A DNA stretch of 6,284 bases from Porticoccaceae bacterium (GCA_002591625.1 PCDB01000002.1:19233-25516), one strand, 5' to 3'; counted from the stretch's first letter, positions 1 to 6,284 are shown. Notes: generated by a model not told the origin, from the letters alone. Numbers and translations: made by a program.

Positions 1-854
1 AGAGGCATTATTGGAATAGCCGCGCTAGCCTGCGTTACCACAGCTTTTAAAACCGCAACTCTAGCATCACCATTTATGGCAGCAAGCTTGTCTCGTATTT
101 TTAAGACGCTTTCATCAAGGTCCTGTTTTGCGCGACCGATTGTTCCATGCCAATATAAGTCCCATGTTATCTGTTCGCCGATATAAGTAAATGCAGTGGT
201 TTTTGCACCGGGCGCCAAAACATTTGCTTCAGACAGCGTATCGATCCATCGTATCCAGTCCTCGCCACCCATCACCGCCACAGTATCAGAAATTTCTTTT
301 TCGCTAGCCGCTGATAATGTGAACTCTTGCACAATACCCTTATCCGTATTTATACCGCGCATAGATACTTCTTTACCTATCGGTTTTAAAGTTGAATTAA
401 AAATCTCATGTGTTACTGGATCAGTCTTTCTCGGGGAAGCGATGCTGTATATAACTAAATCGACTTGCCCCAAGTCAGCCTTTATTGTGTCCACCGTTAG
501 CTGTTTAACAGCTTGACTAAAAGCATCCCCGTTAACACTTTTAGCATAAAGACTCTGGTCATTTGCATACGAATGCACAGCAGCCGAATTGTACCAACCA
601 GCAGAAGCTGGACGACCATTGGTGCTATCTTTTTCAAGAAAGACTCCAAGTGTGGCCGCCTGATATGCAAATGCCGCCATTATCCTTGCCGATAACCCGT
701 AGCCCGTCGACGAACCTATTATTAATACACGTTTAGGGCCTGCACTGGAGCCTCTGGAGATTGCATAATCAATTTGTTTTATAACATTTTTTTCACACCC
801 GATCGGATGCGCGGTGGTGCAAACAAAACCGCGGACTCGAGGTTTGACAATCAT
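1..854 (-). CDS. fabV: FabV-type enoyl-ACP reductase (NADH), 3' part missing
   Basis: This is the first 284 codons of a trans-2-enoyl-ACP/CoA reductase of the FabV family, which is usually about 400 residues; the C-terminal third lies beyond the left edge. It reduces the enoyl double bond in the last step of each type II fatty-acid elongation cycle, in the cytoplasm. The start [14 protein letters not shown] matches the family N-terminus. A Rossmann glycine motif, GSSTGYG, lies at residues 47-53. Glu74, in the turn FLEK, sits where FabV proteins favour NADH over NADPH. The family catalytic pattern Tyr-x8-Lys is present as Tyr234 and Lys243, with a second conserved tyrosine, Tyr224, before it. 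TQASAAIP near the visible end is also typical. The ATG at 852-854 has a GGAGC ribosome binding site at 863-867, nine bases upstream. The frame is unbroken. The gene is divergent from the FemAB-like gene. Identification is firm; substrate preference (ACP or CoA) cannot be read from sequence. Confidence 0.95.
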   Translation of the reverse strand, partial: MIVKPRVRGFVCTTAHPIGCEKNVIKQIDYAISRGSSAGPKRVLIIGSSTGYGLSARIMAAFAYQAATLGVFLEKDSTNGRPASAGWYNSAAVHSYANDQSLYAKSVNGDAFSQAVKQLTVDTIKADLGQVDLVIYSIASPRKTDPVTHEIFNSTLKPIGKEVSMRGINTDKGIVQEFTLSAASEKEISDTVAVMGGEDWIRWIDTLSEANVLAPGAKTTAFTYIGEQITWDLYWHGTIGRAKQDLDESVLKIRDKLAAINGDARVAVLKAVVTQASAAIPIMP

Positions 855-910
855 TTCTTATAGCTCCATTTGTTCGCCCAGCGTGAATGTTTATTTCGTC
901 TTTCCCTGCT

Positions 911-939
911 ATCATAACTTATCGATCATTGATTCTTAA
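911..939 (-). promoter_or_regulatory. Candidate sigma70 promoter of fabV
   Basis: Read on the minus strand, TTAAGA (934-939, four of six matches to TTGACA) is followed after 17 bases by TATGAT (911-916, five of six matches to TATAAT). Transcription would start near 904, giving a leader of about 50 bases with the GGAGC site in it. The spacer holds the imperfect palindrome at 921-933. The assignment is from consensus matching only. Confidence 0.4.
921..933. repeat. Imperfect palindrome inside the fabV promoter spacer
   Basis: The sequence ATCGATCATTGAT is an odd-length inverted repeat with five of six pairs matching around a central C. It fills most of the spacer between the proposed -35 and -10 boxes of fabV, a typical place for a repressor site. 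AT-rich DNA produces such short palindromes by chance, and no known operator is recognised. Confidence 0.25.
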
Positions 940-945
940 AGTATG

Positions 946-974
946 TTGACTGGCACTGAATAAACGCGGAGAAT
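946..974 (+). promoter_or_regulatory. Candidate distal promoter of the FemAB-like gene
   Basis: TTGACT (946-951, five of six to the -35 consensus) is followed after 17 bases by GAGAAT (969-974, four of six to the -10 consensus). It would give a leader of about 120 bases before the ATG at 1104. It is an alternative, or an addition, to the extended -10 element at 1028-1036. Confidence 0.25.
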
Positions 975-1025
975 TCTAGACGAAGAATCGGTCATCACCT
1001 AAATATCGCAGTTAGATTCGACAAG

Positions 1026-1045
1026 ATTGATATAACAATATCGAT
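1026..1045. repeat. Imperfect 20-base palindrome, possible operator
   Basis: ATTGATAT and ATATCGAT flank a four-base centre, AACA, with seven of eight pairs matching. The element covers the proposed extended -10 box of the rightward gene. It contains the same two hexamers, ATTGAT and ATCGAT, as the smaller palindrome at 921-933, in the opposite order. A bound regulator here would block the FemAB-like gene. No known regulator site is recognised and chance is possible. Confidence 0.3.
1028..1036 (+). promoter_or_regulatory. Candidate extended -10 promoter of the FemAB-like gene
   Basis: TGATATAAC fits the extended -10 form TG-N-TATAAT with one mismatch. No good -35 box lies at the expected distance, which is tolerated by extended -10 promoters. 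Transcription would start near 1043, about 60 bases before the start codon. The element lies within the palindrome at 1026-1045. Confidence 0.3.
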
Positions 1046-1103
1046 ACGCAAAACTTTTTAACTTTTTCTCTAATGAGATTGTGTCACAGTTTCGGACTAC
1101 CTT

Positions 1104-2222
1104 ATGCCAATAGAACAACAAACAGACGAATTAAGCACACGTGATAAACTCGTGAAATTACCTTATCCTTTTTTAAGGAATGAGTTTCTTGATGCGCTAG
1201 AGACTAGCCGCAGTGTCGGACAATCAAGTGGTTGGTCGCCAATTCATATCCACCTTGAAGATCAAGCCGGTGGTGGTTTCATGCCATTGTATCTCAAAGC
1301 GCATTCAATGGGAGAGTACGTCTTCGATTATGTTTGGGCTAACGCATATCATCATCATGGCTTTAATTATTACCCAAAGCTCCTCTCGGCAATTCCATTC
1401 ACACCATCCTCTGGCCCCAGGACAAGACATAAAACAAATCTTACTGGGCAACAAACAAAATTATTTCTGGAAAAAGTTTACGAAAAATCTGATATATACA
1501 ACGCATCAAGCTGGCACTTGTTATTTCCGGATGATAGTTCGGTAGATGCATTCGCCGGCCTGAATCTTCTTCATCGATTTGGCGTTCAGTATCACTGGTT
1601 TAATTATGGTTACAAGACATTCGATGATTTTCTCGCCACATTTAATTCAAGAAAAAGAAAAATGATACGACGGGAAAGATCTCAGATAAAAGCACAAAAC
1701 ATAGAAACTGAAACCTTATTTGGTCAAGAAATCACTCCGGAAATTTGGAATTTTTTTTATCACCTCTACCAGTTAACCTATGCAAAGCGAAACGGCAGCA
1801 ACGGCTACTTAACGTCTAAGTTTTTTGAGCAAATCGGAAAATCGATGCCTGGTCAGATTGCTATGGCAGTTGCTCGAATTGATCAAAAACCCATTGCTTG
1901 TGCTCTTTATTTTTATGATGCAACTACCTTGTATGGCCGATACTGGGGAAGTATTAGAGAATTTAATTATTTGCATTTCGAACTCTGCTATTACTCTGGA
2001 ATCGAGTTATCCATAGCAATGGGCTTGCAACGATTTGACGCTGGAGCACAAGGAGAGCATAAAATTATACGAGGATTCGAGCCTAGGAAAACCCATTCCC
2101 TGCATTGGATTAAACACCCTGACTTTCGGGGCGCGATCAAACACTTTTTAAGAGAAGAAGCTGTGGCTATCGATCACCATATCAAGGAGGCAAGCAAACT
2201 GCTGCCTTTCCGACAAACCTGA
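1104..2222 (+). CDS. FemAB-like GNAT-fold acyltransferase (DUF482 family)
   Basis: A complete 372-residue protein of the FemAB-like family (Pfam PF04339, COG3146, often labelled GNAT family or 'peptidogalycan biosynthesis' protein). The family is related in fold to the Fem aminoacyltransferases, but its substrate is not established. Recognisable family blocks are the FLRNEFLDALE segment (23-33) followed by GW (43-44), PLYLKAHSMGEYVFD (61-75), HWFN (164-167), the basic stretch SRKRKMIRRER (182-192), YGRYWG (277-282) and FDAGAQGEHKIIRGFEP (311-327). It ends in LLPFRQT, as usual for the family. Length is normal, and no signal peptide or membrane segment is seen, so it is probably cytoplasmic. 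The ATG at 1104 is the only good start: an in-frame stop lies upstream at 1074-1076. The ribosome binding site is weak (CGGA at 1093-1096, seven bases before the ATG), suggesting modest translation. The gene is divergent from fabV and convergent with the glyoxalase gene, so it is probably transcribed alone. Confidence 0.88.
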   Translation: MPIEQQTDELSTRDKLVKLPYPFLRNEFLDALETSRSVGQSSGWSPIHIHLEDQAGGGFMPLYLKAHSMGEYVFDYVWANAYHHHGFNYYPKLLSAIPFTPSSGPRTRHKTNLTGQQTKLFLEKVYEKSDIYNASSWHLLFPDDSSVDAFAGLNLLHRFGVQYHWFNYGYKTFDDFLATFNSRKRKMIRRERSQIKAQNIETETLFGQEITPEIWNFFYHLYQLTYAKRNGSNGYLTSKFFEQIGKSMPGQIAMAVARIDQKPIACALYFYDATTLYGRYWGSIREFNYLHFELCYYSGIELSIAMGLQRFDAGAQGEHKIIRGFEPRKTHSLHWIKHPDFRGAIKHFLREEAVAIDHHIKEASKLLPFRQT

Positions 2223-2663
2223 TTACCACTCTCCAACATTAGTCATCGAACTCCAGGGCTCGACAATATCAAGCGCCTGTCCCCTCTGTAGCAATTCGAT
2301 TGATATGTCATCTGGAGATCTTACAAACGCCATTCGACCATCTCTCGGTGGTCGATTAATAACCACCCCACACTCCATCAATTTATTACAGGTTAAGTAG
2401 ATATCGTCTACCTGAAAAGCAATATGTCCAAAATTTCGACCACACTCATAAGGTTGACTCTCCCAATTATAAGTCAGCTCGATCAATGGCGATTTTTTAT
2501 CCGCCGGTATTGGCAGATCATCAGGCGCGCGCAGAAAAACCAATGTGAAGCGACCTTTTGGGTAATCGCTTCTGCTAAACTCTTTCAAACCGAGAGCACC
2601 GCAGTAAAAATCCAAGGATGCCGATAGATCACTCACTCGGACCATAGTATGAAGATAACGCAA
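2223..2663 (-). CDS. gloA: GloA-like VOC protein (probable lactoylglutathione lyase)
   Basis: A 146-residue protein of the vicinal oxygen chelate superfamily, closest in pattern to glyoxalase I. That enzyme turns the hemithioacetal of methylglyoxal and glutathione into S-lactoylglutathione in the cytoplasm. All four metal ligands of GloA have counterparts: His5 (in RYLHTM), Glu62 (in IELTYNW), His80 (in FGHIAF) and Glu123 (in SIELL). The lack of long insertions fits the short, E. coli-like class that prefers nickel or cobalt. I place the start at the TTG at 2661-2663. It yields MRYLHTMVRV, which lines up with the E. coli GloA N-terminus, and it has GGGGAGGG seven bases upstream. A TTG at 2694-2696 would add 11 residues with no family match. 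The protein has a tail of about 20 residues past the last ligand, rather longer than GloA. It lies 39 bases after aceF and is probably cotranscribed with it. Another VOC activity on a related thiol adduct remains possible. Confidence 0.8.
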   Translation of the reverse strand: MRYLHTMVRVSDLSASLDFYCGALGLKEFSRSDYPKGRFTLVFLRAPDDLPIPADKKSPLIELTYNWESQPYECGRNFGHIAFQVDDIYLTCNKLMECGVVINRPPRDGRMAFVRSPDDISIELLQRGQALDIVEPWSSMTNVGEW

Positions 2664-2670
2664 AAAAATT

Positions 2671-2678
2671 CCCTCCCC
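2671..2678 (-). promoter_or_regulatory. Strong ribosome binding site that sets the glyoxalase TTG start
   Basis: Read on the minus strand, GGGGAGGG lies seven bases before the TTG at 2661-2663. It is the best Shine-Dalgarno match in the window and would fall inside the coding region if the upstream TTG at 2694-2696 were used. The spacer is an A/T run with seven consecutive T. Confidence 0.7.
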
Positions 2679-2702
2679 TGAAGTTTGAGACAGCAAAACT
2701 TT

Positions 2703-4064
2703 TTAAAGCACTAGCAAACGAATGTCACTTAAGATTCGAACCAGATCATTCATAAAGGCACCGCCATCAGCACCATTAATAATTCTGTGATCATATGAAA
2801 GTGCCAGAGGGAGGTATAATTTTGGAATAAACTTATCTCCGTCCCAAAAAGGCTGCACTTTTGCTCTGGCAACACCCAATATCGCCACCTCTGGCGGATT
2901 GATAATTGGAGTAAAACCAGATCCTCCCATCGCGCCTAAACTTGAAATAGTAAAACACCCACCTCTCATCTCATCCGGCGAGAGCATGCCGTTCCGAGCC
3001 TTAACAGCCATATTACCGATTTCGTTAGCGAGCTCGAGGATGCCTTTTGAATCTACATCTCTAATTACAGGGACCAGTAATCCTTTTTCAGTGTCAACTG
3101 CAATGCCAATGTGAAAATAATCTTTTTGAATATAAGACAAACCTTGATCAACCAATGACCGATTAAACTTAGGATTGCTTTTAAGGCAAAAGAAAACCGC
3201 TTTGATGAGGAAAGCGGTCAAGTTTATCTTCGAGTTTTCAGTCTTAGATTGGATATTCAAAGACTTTCTAAACTCTTCAAGCTCTGTAATTTCTGCGTCA
3301 TCAAATTGTGTCACATGTGGCACTTTTGCCCAGCTCTCTTGCAACCTTTTCGAAGTAATTGACTGAATTTTTGTTAGCTTATGCTTTTCAATTCGTCCAA
3401 ATTCGGCGAAATTAATCGGCCTCTCTACGTAGCCTTGGTTATTCGCAAATGATTCTTGGAAATTAGTGGAGAGTTGCTGCTGAACAAAATTGTTAAGATC
3501 TTCACGAGTAACCCGACCTCGAAGCCCCGATCCATCAACGCGCGACAGATCGACACCAAGTTCTCGAGCCAAGAGTCTCACAGAAGGACCTGCATATACT
3601 CCTGCATCCTCTTTATAACTGGCGTTGGGTGAGTCCAATTCTTGTGGCATTTTAGGCGTGCTTTGGGGGCTGACGGAGGAGGCGCCTCTCGCAGACGGCG
3701 TTTTATCGCTATCTATATCATTTCTTCCATGAACAACACACTGCGCGTCATCTTCATCGTTACCAGAATCTGACTCAAATAAAGCAGTTTCCTTCATTGA
3801 CTCAGGCGATGGTGCCAATAATGTGCTCTCTACTTTTAATTCGGCAACCATATCCCCGGTCGACACTTCATCACCTTCTCGAACTAAAAACCGATGAAGA
3901 ACTCCTCCGGATGAAGACGGCACATCCATGGTTGCTTTATCCGATTCTAGCACGATTAGCGAATCCTCTTCCTCAACCATGTCGCCTGGTTTAAAGCATA
4001 GTTCGATAACCCTGACTTGATCGACTCCGCCGAGATCTGGTACTAAAATAGTTTCTAACGTCAT
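2703..4064 (-). CDS. aceF: Pyruvate dehydrogenase E2, dihydrolipoamide acetyltransferase
   Basis: A 453-residue E2 core subunit. It takes the acetyl group from E1 onto a lipoyl arm and transfers it to CoA, making acetyl-CoA. One lipoyl domain covers about residues 5-78, with the lipoylated lysine at Lys43 in ESDKATMDVP. A Ser/Asp/Glu-rich linker follows (about 79-157), then the peripheral subunit-binding domain (about 158-195, RLLARELGVDLS...GRVTREDL). The trimeric acetyltransferase domain runs from about 218 to the end. Its active site is SYDHRIINGADG (423-434), with catalytic His426; the position holding Asp in E. coli is Asn430, as I recall also for the Azotobacter/Pseudomonas type. The end, DIRLLVL, is typical. 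I chose the ATG at 4062-4064 because it puts the usual seven residues before VPDLGG; an ATG at 4095-4097 would add 11 unmatched residues. E. coli AceF has three lipoyl domains, so one is notably short. The gene lies 54 bases after aceE and 39 before the glyoxalase gene, likely one operon. Confidence 0.94.
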   Translation of the reverse strand: MTLETILVPDLGGVDQVRVIELCFKPGDMVEEEDSLIVLESDKATMDVPSSSGGVLHRFLVREGDEVSTGDMVAELKVESTLLAPSPESMKETALFESDSGNDEDDAQCVVHGRNDIDSDKTPSARGASSVSPQSTPKMPQELDSPNASYKEDAGVYAGPSVRLLARELGVDLSRVDGSGLRGRVTREDLNNFVQQQLSTNFQESFANNQGYVERPINFAEFGRIEKHKLTKIQSITSKRLQESWAKVPHVTQFDDAEITELEEFRKSLNIQSKTENSKINLTAFLIKAVFFCLKSNPKFNRSLVDQGLSYIQKDYFHIGIAVDTEKGLLVPVIRDVDSKGILELANEIGNMAVKARNGMLSPDEMRGGCFTISSLGAMGGSGFTPIINPPEVAILGVARAKVQPFWDGDKFIPKLYLPLALSYDHRIINGADGGAFMNDLVRILSDIRLLVL

Positions 4065-4067
4065 ATA

Positions 4068-4079
4068 CTCCGAGCCTCT
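4068..4079 (-). promoter_or_regulatory. Ribosome binding region of aceF
   Basis: Read on the minus strand, AGAGG (4075-4079) is 10 bases and GGAG (4068-4071) is three bases before the ATG at 4062-4064. Neither spacing is ideal, but together they favour this start. The upstream ATG at 4095-4097 has only a GTGG touching it. Confidence 0.4.
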
Positions 4080-4118
4080 GCAGAATTTCTCTCTCATCCA
4101 CGATTATAATTGTAAACT

Positions 4119-6284
4119 CTACAAAAATAAGGGGTTCTCTTTCTCTTGATCAATACCGAAATCAGCAATAGCAGTACTGACCAGCTCTTTGTCAAACTTC
4201 CCAATATCTGAGAGTGCTTTAAGCGCTGAAACAACTATAAAATAGCGATCAACCTCAAAAAACTTACGCAGAGCCTCGCGGCTATCACTACGACCATATC
4301 CATCGGTGCCTAAGACGTGTGTTGGTAACGGCAAATACGCTCTTAACTGATCCGCATAACTTTTTACATAATCAGTTGCAACAATACACGGACCTTTTAA
4401 CTTACTCACCATTTTTTCGACGTGGCATGTCTTAGGCGCCTCCAGCGGATGAAGAGTATTCCAGCGATGAACAGCCTGGCCTTCTCGCACTAGTTCATTA
4501 ATACTCGTAAGACTCCAAACATCTGATCCAATCGAAAATTCCGAGTTTAATATCTCAGCAGCTGCTATAACCTCATTAAAAATAGTACCTGAGCCCATTA
4601 ATTGAACCTTAAGATCATTTTGCTCATACTTTGCAAAGAGATACATACCTTTGACAATACCTTTATCAACGCCATCAGGCTTCACCGGCTGGGGATAATT
4701 TTCGTTCATCGTTGTAATGTAATAAAAGTAATTTTCCTTGTCTTTAAACATACTTTTTAAGCCTTTCTGAATAATCACTGCCAACTCGTAGGAAAAAGTC
4801 GCATCATAACTACGACAATTCGGGATTGTGTTTGCGAGGATATGACTATGACCATCTTGATGCTGCAATCCTTCTCCATTCAAAGTTGTTCTTCCAGCAG
4901 TGGCGCCTATCAAAAAACCTCTAGCTTGACTATCACCAGCAGCCCATGCAAGATCTCCTATTCGCTGAAAGCCAAACATCGAATAAAAAATATAAAAAGG
5001 AATCATCGGGAAACTATAAGTGCTGTATGTTGTCGCAAGAGCTAACCAGGCGGACATTGCACCAGCTTCGGTAATACCCTCTTCAAGTATTACTCCTTTT
5101 TTATCTTCCTTATAATAGAGTATTTGTTCGCGATCATGCGGAGTGTATTTTTGACCCTCAGAGCTATAGATCCCGAGTTGACGGAACATACCCTCCATCC
5201 CGAACGTCCGCGCCTCATCCGGAACAATAGGAACAATATGCTTGCCAATGTTTATGTCTTTAATGAGAGCCGATAAAATTCTCACAAAAGCCATAGTCGT
5301 AGAAATGCTGCGATCTCCGGTCCCTTGAAGCAGAGATTGAAAGGCGTCTAACTTGGGTACGTCCATACTGCCAAAATCTGATTGTCGTCTCGGCAGCGGG
5401 CCACCCAAAAGTTCTCGACGCTTGCGCATGTAAGTCAGTTCCGGACTATCACTCGGAGGACGATAATATGGCACGTCATTTAATTCTTTATCCGTTATTG
5501 GTATACCAAAGCGATCCCTGAATGATTTCAAACCTTCCAAATCTAATTTTTTAATAGAATGTGTGTCATTGGCCGCTTCGCCTGCAGTACCTAGCCCATA
5601 ACCTTTTACCGTATGAGCTAAAATGACCACCGGCTGGCCAGAGGAAGCGCATGCCTCTGAGTAGGCTGCATAAACCTTATATGGATCGTGTCCGCCGCGG
5701 TTAAGGTACATTATCTGCTCGTCCGACAAATCTGATACCAAATCTAACAGAGCTGGATACTTTCCAAAAAAATGTTCTCGGGTATATGCGCCACCATTAA
5801 ACTTATAATTTTGCAACTCACCATCACATACTTCGTTCATTCGTTGCAGTAATAATCCTGATTTGTCACGCTCTATCAGAGTGTCCCAATGCCTCCCCCA
5901 AATAACCTTAATAACATTCCAACCAGCCCCACAAAACACGCCCTCAAGTTCTTGTATTATCTTTCCATTCCCTCTAACGGGCCCATCTAACCGTTGCAAA
6001 TTGCAGTTGATGACAAAAATGAGATTTTCCAGTTGCTCCCTTCCGGCGAGTGCTATCGCTCCAAGAGTTTCTGGCTCATCGCACTCCCCATCGCCGATGA
6101 ATGCCCAGACTTTTCTGTCTTCCCGACGAACCAACCCACGTGCCGATAGATAGCGCATAACATGCGCTTGGTATATCGCTTGAATAGGGCCTAATCCCAT
6201 TGACACAGTGGGAAACTGCCAGTAGTCAGGCATTAACCAAGGATGAGGGTAAGAGGACAAACCTTCACCCCCCGTTTCTCTTCG
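4119..6284 (-). CDS. aceE: Pyruvate dehydrogenase E1, homodimeric type, 5' part missing
   Basis: The C-terminal 721 residues of AceE, which decarboxylates pyruvate on thiamine diphosphate and reductively acetylates the E2 lipoyl group. Against E. coli AceE (887 residues) about 167 N-terminal residues lie beyond the right edge. The reading frame is open to the last base and the first visible residues, RRETGGEGLSSYPHP, align with the family, so the TTG at 6258-6260 is an internal leucine, not a start. The thiamine diphosphate motif begins at GDGECDEP (6090-6092 for the first G) and ends at NCN (6000-6002). A conserved histidine in NDTH (5559-5561), the cofactor-activating glutamate in FGMEG (5193-5195) and the HQDGHSH loop are all intact. 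SYSMFGFQRIGDLAWAAGD-type and LGTDGYGRSDSR segments are as in the family. The frame is unbroken and stops at TAG 4119-4121. It is the first visible gene of the leftward operon aceE-aceF-gloA-like; its promoter is outside the window. Confidence 0.96.
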   Translation of the reverse strand, partial: RRETGGEGLSSYPHPWLMPDYWQFPTVSMGLGPIQAIYQAHVMRYLSARGLVRREDRKVWAFIGDGECDEPETLGAIALAGREQLENLIFVINCNLQRLDGPVRGNGKIIQELEGVFCGAGWNVIKVIWGRHWDTLIERDKSGLLLQRMNEVCDGELQNYKFNGGAYTREHFFGKYPALLDLVSDLSDEQIMYLNRGGHDPYKVYAAYSEACASSGQPVVILAHTVKGYGLGTAGEAANDTHSIKKLDLEGLKSFRDRFGIPITDKELNDVPYYRPPSDSPELTYMRKRRELLGGPLPRRQSDFGSMDVPKLDAFQSLLQGTGDRSISTTMAFVRILSALIKDINIGKHIVPIVPDEARTFGMEGMFRQLGIYSSEGQKYTPHDREQILYYKEDKKGVILEEGITEAGAMSAWLALATTYSTYSFPMIPFYIFYSMFGFQRIGDLAWAAGDSQARGFLIGATAGRTTLNGEGLQHQDGHSHILANTIPNCRSYDATFSYELAVIIQKGLKSMFKDKENYFYYITTMNENYPQPVKPDGVDKGIVKGMYLFAKYEQNDLKVQLMGSGTIFNEVIAAAEILNSEFSIGSDVWSLTSINELVREGQAVHRWNTLHPLEAPKTCHVEKMVSKLKGPCIVATDYVKSYADQLRAYLPLPTHVLGTDGYGRSDSREALRKFFEVDRYFIVVSALKALSDIGKFDKELVSTAIADFGIDQEKENPLFL

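Noticed and set aside
196..516. Plus-strand open frame of 106 codons
   Set aside because: It lies wholly antisense to the unbroken, well-matched fabV reading frame, has no ribosome binding site or family pattern, and is a shadow.
1213..1545. Second plus-strand frame of 110 codons inside the FemAB-like gene
   Set aside because: It overlaps the clearly conserved frame, shows no recognisable domain and is a shadow.
1751..1758. Run of eight T in the FemAB-like gene as a possible frameshift or phase-variable site
   Set aside because: The frame continues normally on both sides with family motifs before and after, and the codons read Asn-Phe-Phe-Tyr as part of a plausible helix. Slippage cannot be claimed from one sequence.
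4095..4097. Upstream ATG as the aceF start
   Set aside because: It has no ribosome binding site and adds 11 residues with no counterpart before the lipoyl domain. It is not fully excluded.
4065..4118. Intrinsic terminator or attenuator between aceE and aceF
   Set aside because: No GC-rich hairpin followed by a T run is present on the minus strand, only AT-rich sequence.
5863..6153. Plus-strand open frame of 96 codons within aceE
   Set aside because: It is antisense to the thiamine diphosphate-binding part of aceE, whose residues are family-typical throughout.
6258..6260. TTG as a start codon for a shorter pyruvate dehydrogenase E1
   Set aside because: The frame stays open to the window edge and the eight upstream residues match the AceE family, so this is an internal leucine of a gene cut by the window.

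Overview
The window looks like ordinary chromosome of a moderately AT-rich gammaproteobacterium, plausibly marine or environmental. The genus cannot be set from this sequence. The lineage call rests on four things: a homodimeric-type pyruvate dehydrogenase E1 (AceE) followed by a lipoyl E2 (AceF), a FabV-type enoyl-ACP reductase, a FemAB-like/DUF482 acyltransferase of the kind found in many proteobacteria, and a GloA-type glyoxalase. There is no sign of phage, insertion sequences, CRISPR, tRNA or rRNA.

Layout from left to right. (1) Positions 1-854, minus strand: the first 284 codons of fabV, whose 3' end lies beyond the left edge. (2) Positions 855-1103: a 249-base divergent intergenic region with a candidate sigma70 promoter for fabV, two weaker candidates for the rightward gene, and two imperfect palindromes. 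(3) Positions 1104-2222, plus strand: a complete FemAB-like GNAT-fold protein of unknown substrate. (4) Positions 2223-2663, minus strand: a GloA-like VOC protein, most likely started from TTG behind a strong ribosome binding site. Its stop codon directly abuts the stop of the FemAB-like gene. (5) Positions 2703-4064, minus strand: aceF, an E2 with a single lipoyl domain. (6) Positions 4119-6284, minus strand: aceE, missing about 167 N-terminal residues beyond the right edge.

The three right-hand genes run leftward with gaps of 54 and 39 bases, so they are probably one transcript, aceE-aceF-gloA-like. AceE decarboxylates pyruvate on thiamine diphosphate, and AceF takes the acetyl group onto its lipoyl arm and passes it to CoA. 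The E3 subunit (lpd) is not downstream of aceF here and must be encoded elsewhere. The glyoxalase-like protein probably acts on methylglyoxal-glutathione hemithioacetal, though its link to the complex is inferred only from position. FabV uses NADH to finish each round of fatty-acid elongation.

I found no convincing new multi-gene system. The points most worth a second look are the TTG start and operon position of the glyoxalase, the zero-gap convergent stop codons, the single-lipoyl E2, the uncharacterised FemAB-like protein, and the palindromes in the divergent promoter region.
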